A DNA stretch of 6,628 nucleotides from an uncultured Corynebacterium sp. (lineage in GTDB: Bacteria; Actinomycetota; Actinomycetes; Mycobacteriales; Mycobacteriaceae): positions 1-6,628 of the forward strand of contig CAMILJ010000116.1 in assembly GCA_946222625.1 (NCBI GenBank). The letters run 5' to 3'. Below, piece by piece: positions 5,145 to 6,628 of this stretch; within the stretch, counting starts at the first letter, position 1; every line of letters starts with the position of its first letter. The notes beneath the pieces are model-generated. The model did no database searches, was not told the origin of the DNA, and saw only the letters and a program-made list of their open reading frames with translations. A program made the position numbers and the translations under genes.

Positions 5145-5195
5145 AGTGGAGCGGGGTGGAAGGCGACCAGTGGGGGCGAAGAGCGGCTAGCGTGC

Positions 5196-6617
5196 CTACA
5201 GCTCTTCTTCCGTGGGCAGGGGCAGGCGCGCGGTCGGGGAGATTCCGCGGGCCTTAGCGTTGATCACGCCCGCGACAGCGAGCACAGCGAACATGGCGGC
5301 GGCGGAGTAGAGCTGGATGCGGGCGGAGGCGTCGCTAAGCATGAGCACCGCAATAGCTGCAAACAATGCCAGCGCGAACCACGTGAGGTAGGGGTAGGCC
5401 CACATGCGGACCGGCAGCGGGTGGATGGCCTCGAGCTGTGGGCGCAGGCGCAACTGGCTCACTGCAATGAAGACCCACACGATGAGCAGCGAAGCACCAG
5501 CGGCGTTCAGCATGAAGGAGAGTAGCCATCCGGTATCCGCATAGTTGAGAACGACCATGACTGCGGAGAGCACAACGGACAGCGCAATGGCGGCGGTTGG
5601 CACGCCGCGACGATCTGTTGCGGCGAAGAGCTTGGGCGCCTCACCGCGGGAGGCCAGCGAGTGCATCATGCGGGAGGATGCGTAGATTTGCGCGTTGAAC
5701 GCGGAGAGTAGCGCGAGCACGATGACCACTTCCATGATGGCCGCAGCACCAGGGATTCCAGCCCGGTCCAAGACCATGGTGAACGGAGACGCGGCGGCAG
5801 ACTGCGCGGAGCCGAGCGAAGAGTAGGGCAGGAGGAAGGTGATGACGAGGACGGAGCCCAAGTAGAAGACCGAAATGCGAGTAATGGTGGTGCGCACCGC
5901 GTTGACGAGGGATTTCTCGGGGTCCTCGGATTCCGCCGCGGCGATGGCGACGACCTCGATGCCGCCAAAGGCGAAGGCCACGGCGAGCAGGCCGGCGGCC
6001 ACGCCGCCGAGGCCGTTGGGCATGAAGCCGTCGGCAAGGAAGACGGACGTCCCGATGAAGGTGTGGCCGGGGAGAAGGCCGAAGATGAGCAGCGCGCCGA
6101 TGACAAGGAAGGCAATGATGACGGCGACCTTGATGAAAGCGAACCAGTACTCGAACTCGCCGAACAAGCGCACGCGCAAGAGGTTGATGGTTCCGAAGAG
6201 CGCCACGCAGATAGCGGCGGGGATCCACGGCGGGCAGTCGAACCATGCGCCGATGAAACCGGCTGCACCAGTAATTTCCGCGCCGAGGACGGCGACGGTG
6301 GCAAGCCAATAAATCCAGCCTTGCGTAAAGCCTGCCCAGCGGCCGATGCCGTGCTCCGCGTATTCGGAAAAGGAGCCGGATGCGGGGATGACCGTGCCCA
6401 TCTCACCGAGCATCTGCATGACCAAGATGGCAAGGAAACCAGCGATGAGATAGGCCAACAGAACCGCCGGACCGGCGGCGGAAATACCTACGCCGGTGCC
6501 TAGGAAAAGGCCGGCACCGATAGTGGAGCCTAGCCCCATCATGGTCAGGTGGCGGACTTTCAAGCCGCTGCCGAGTGAGCTAGGAGAGGAATCGTTTTGA
6601 GCAGTCACCTTTAGCAT
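5196..6617 (-). CDS. APC-superfamily amino acid permease (AAT family, AroP/CycA/GabP-like)
   Basis: A 473-residue inner-membrane secondary transporter, probably a proton-coupled amino acid importer. Seen: about twelve hydrophobic segments (near 22-44, 49-70, 94-123, 132-150, 158-182, 206-226, 248-266, 291-315, 341-358, 364-388, 406-427, 434-454). The unwound helix 1 motif GSTIGAGLFLGTG (30-42) binds the substrate backbone in this fold. GGIEVVAIAAAESEDPEKS (218-236) and SSRMMHSLASRGEAPKLF (314-331) are signature blocks of the amino acid transporter (AAT) family. The length is normal for the family (450-480). The substrate cannot be fixed from these motifs. ATG 6617 has no Shine-Dalgarno in the 11 bases before it, and the frame stays open to the window edge, so the start could lie further upstream or the mRNA may be leaderless. 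No partner gene is adjacent. Confidence 0.92.
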   Translation of the reverse strand: MLKVTAQNDSSPSSLGSGLKVRHLTMMGLGSTIGAGLFLGTGVGISAAGPAVLLAYLIAGFLAILVMQMLGEMGTVIPASGSFSEYAEHGIGRWAGFTQGWIYWLATVAVLGAEITGAAGFIGAWFDCPPWIPAAICVALFGTINLLRVRLFGEFEYWFAFIKVAVIIAFLVIGALLIFGLLPGHTFIGTSVFLADGFMPNGLGGVAAGLLAVAFAFGGIEVVAIAAAESEDPEKSLVNAVRTTITRISVFYLGSVLVITFLLPYSSLGSAQSAAASPFTMVLDRAGIPGAAAIMEVVIVLALLSAFNAQIYASSRMMHSLASRGEAPKLFAATDRRGVPTAAIALSVVLSAVMVVLNYADTGWLLSFMLNAAGASLLIVWVFIAVSQLRLRPQLEAIHPLPVRMWAYPYLTWFALALFAAIAVLMLSDASARIQLYSAAAMFAVLAVAGVINAKARGISPTARLPLPTEEEL

Positions 6618-6628
6618 TGTAGGCAGCT

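Larger units (their letters stand above)
4761..5195. other. Gene-free intergenic region with DnaA-box-like site and two inverted repeats
   Basis: About 430 bases lie between the end of the permease gene and the start of the AbiEi-DUF559 gene, both on the minus strand. No coding sequence with recognisable features is seen. It holds, from low to high coordinate: a perfect palindrome, a DnaA-box-like nonamer, a featureless stretch (about 4860-4945), a short direct repeat CGGCCCC (4949-4955 and 4961-4967), and repeat copies 3 and 4. On the minus strand TTGACC (4803-4798) could be a -35 box for the AbiEi-DUF559 gene, without a convincing -10. Confidence 0.7.

Noticed and set aside
5019..5525. 168-residue plus-strand frame starting in repeat copy 3
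   Set aside because: It runs through repeat arms and then antisense through the permease; its composition is Gly/Arg/Glu-rich and no motif is visible.
5641..6433. Two long minus-strand frames (222 and 255 residues) and plus-strand frames across the permease
   Set aside because: They overlap the permease and are Arg/Ser/Pro-rich low-complexity shadows, while the 473-residue permease frame carries the family signatures.

Overview
The window looks like chromosomal DNA from a high-GC actinobacterium, most likely a Corynebacterium. The evidence is the actinobacterial 7Fe ferredoxin (FdxA/FdxC type) directly followed by a succinyldiaminopimelate aminotransferase (DapC) of corynebacterial size, the GC-rich codon use, and frequent GTG/TTG start candidates. 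The species cannot be fixed from sequence reading alone.

Layout. Left part, plus strand: the 3' end of fdxA, then dapC, then an RluA-family pseudouridine synthase. All three are packed tightly and are probably one transcription unit. After a gap of about 100 bases comes a four-helix GtrA-family membrane protein, also plus strand. From about 3161 to the right edge every gene is on the minus strand. In transcription order from the right edge these are: a 12-helix amino acid permease (5196-6617), a two-domain protein with an AbiEi-like N-terminus and a DUF559/Vsr-like nuclease C-terminus (3900-4760), a 69-residue XRE-type regulator (3636-3845), and a small four-helix membrane protein (3161-3643) whose start overlaps the regulator's stop.

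The two gene-free stretches, 2846-3160 and 4761-5195, are the most unusual part. Each carries two copies of a long-stem inverted repeat. The arms are about 15-16 bases, approximately CCCTTSGCGCTCACC and its complement. The spacers are 29-34 bases and differ completely between copies. The left pair is itself enclosed by a wider inverted repeat. Together the two pairs bracket the regulator / membrane protein / AbiEi-DUF559 cluster, so 3161-4760 may be an accessory cassette set between housekeeping genes and the permease. This is inference; no transposase, integrase or RAYT gene is visible.

How the genes relate: FdxA and DapC form a known actinobacterial neighbourhood (electron transfer; lysine and meso-diaminopimelate synthesis for cell wall). 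The pseudouridine synthase follows with no spacer and in the same frame. The regulator and membrane protein look like a translationally coupled two-gene module. The AbiEi-DUF559 protein stands alone without a visible toxin partner. No rRNA, tRNA, CRISPR array or recognisable insertion sequence was seen.
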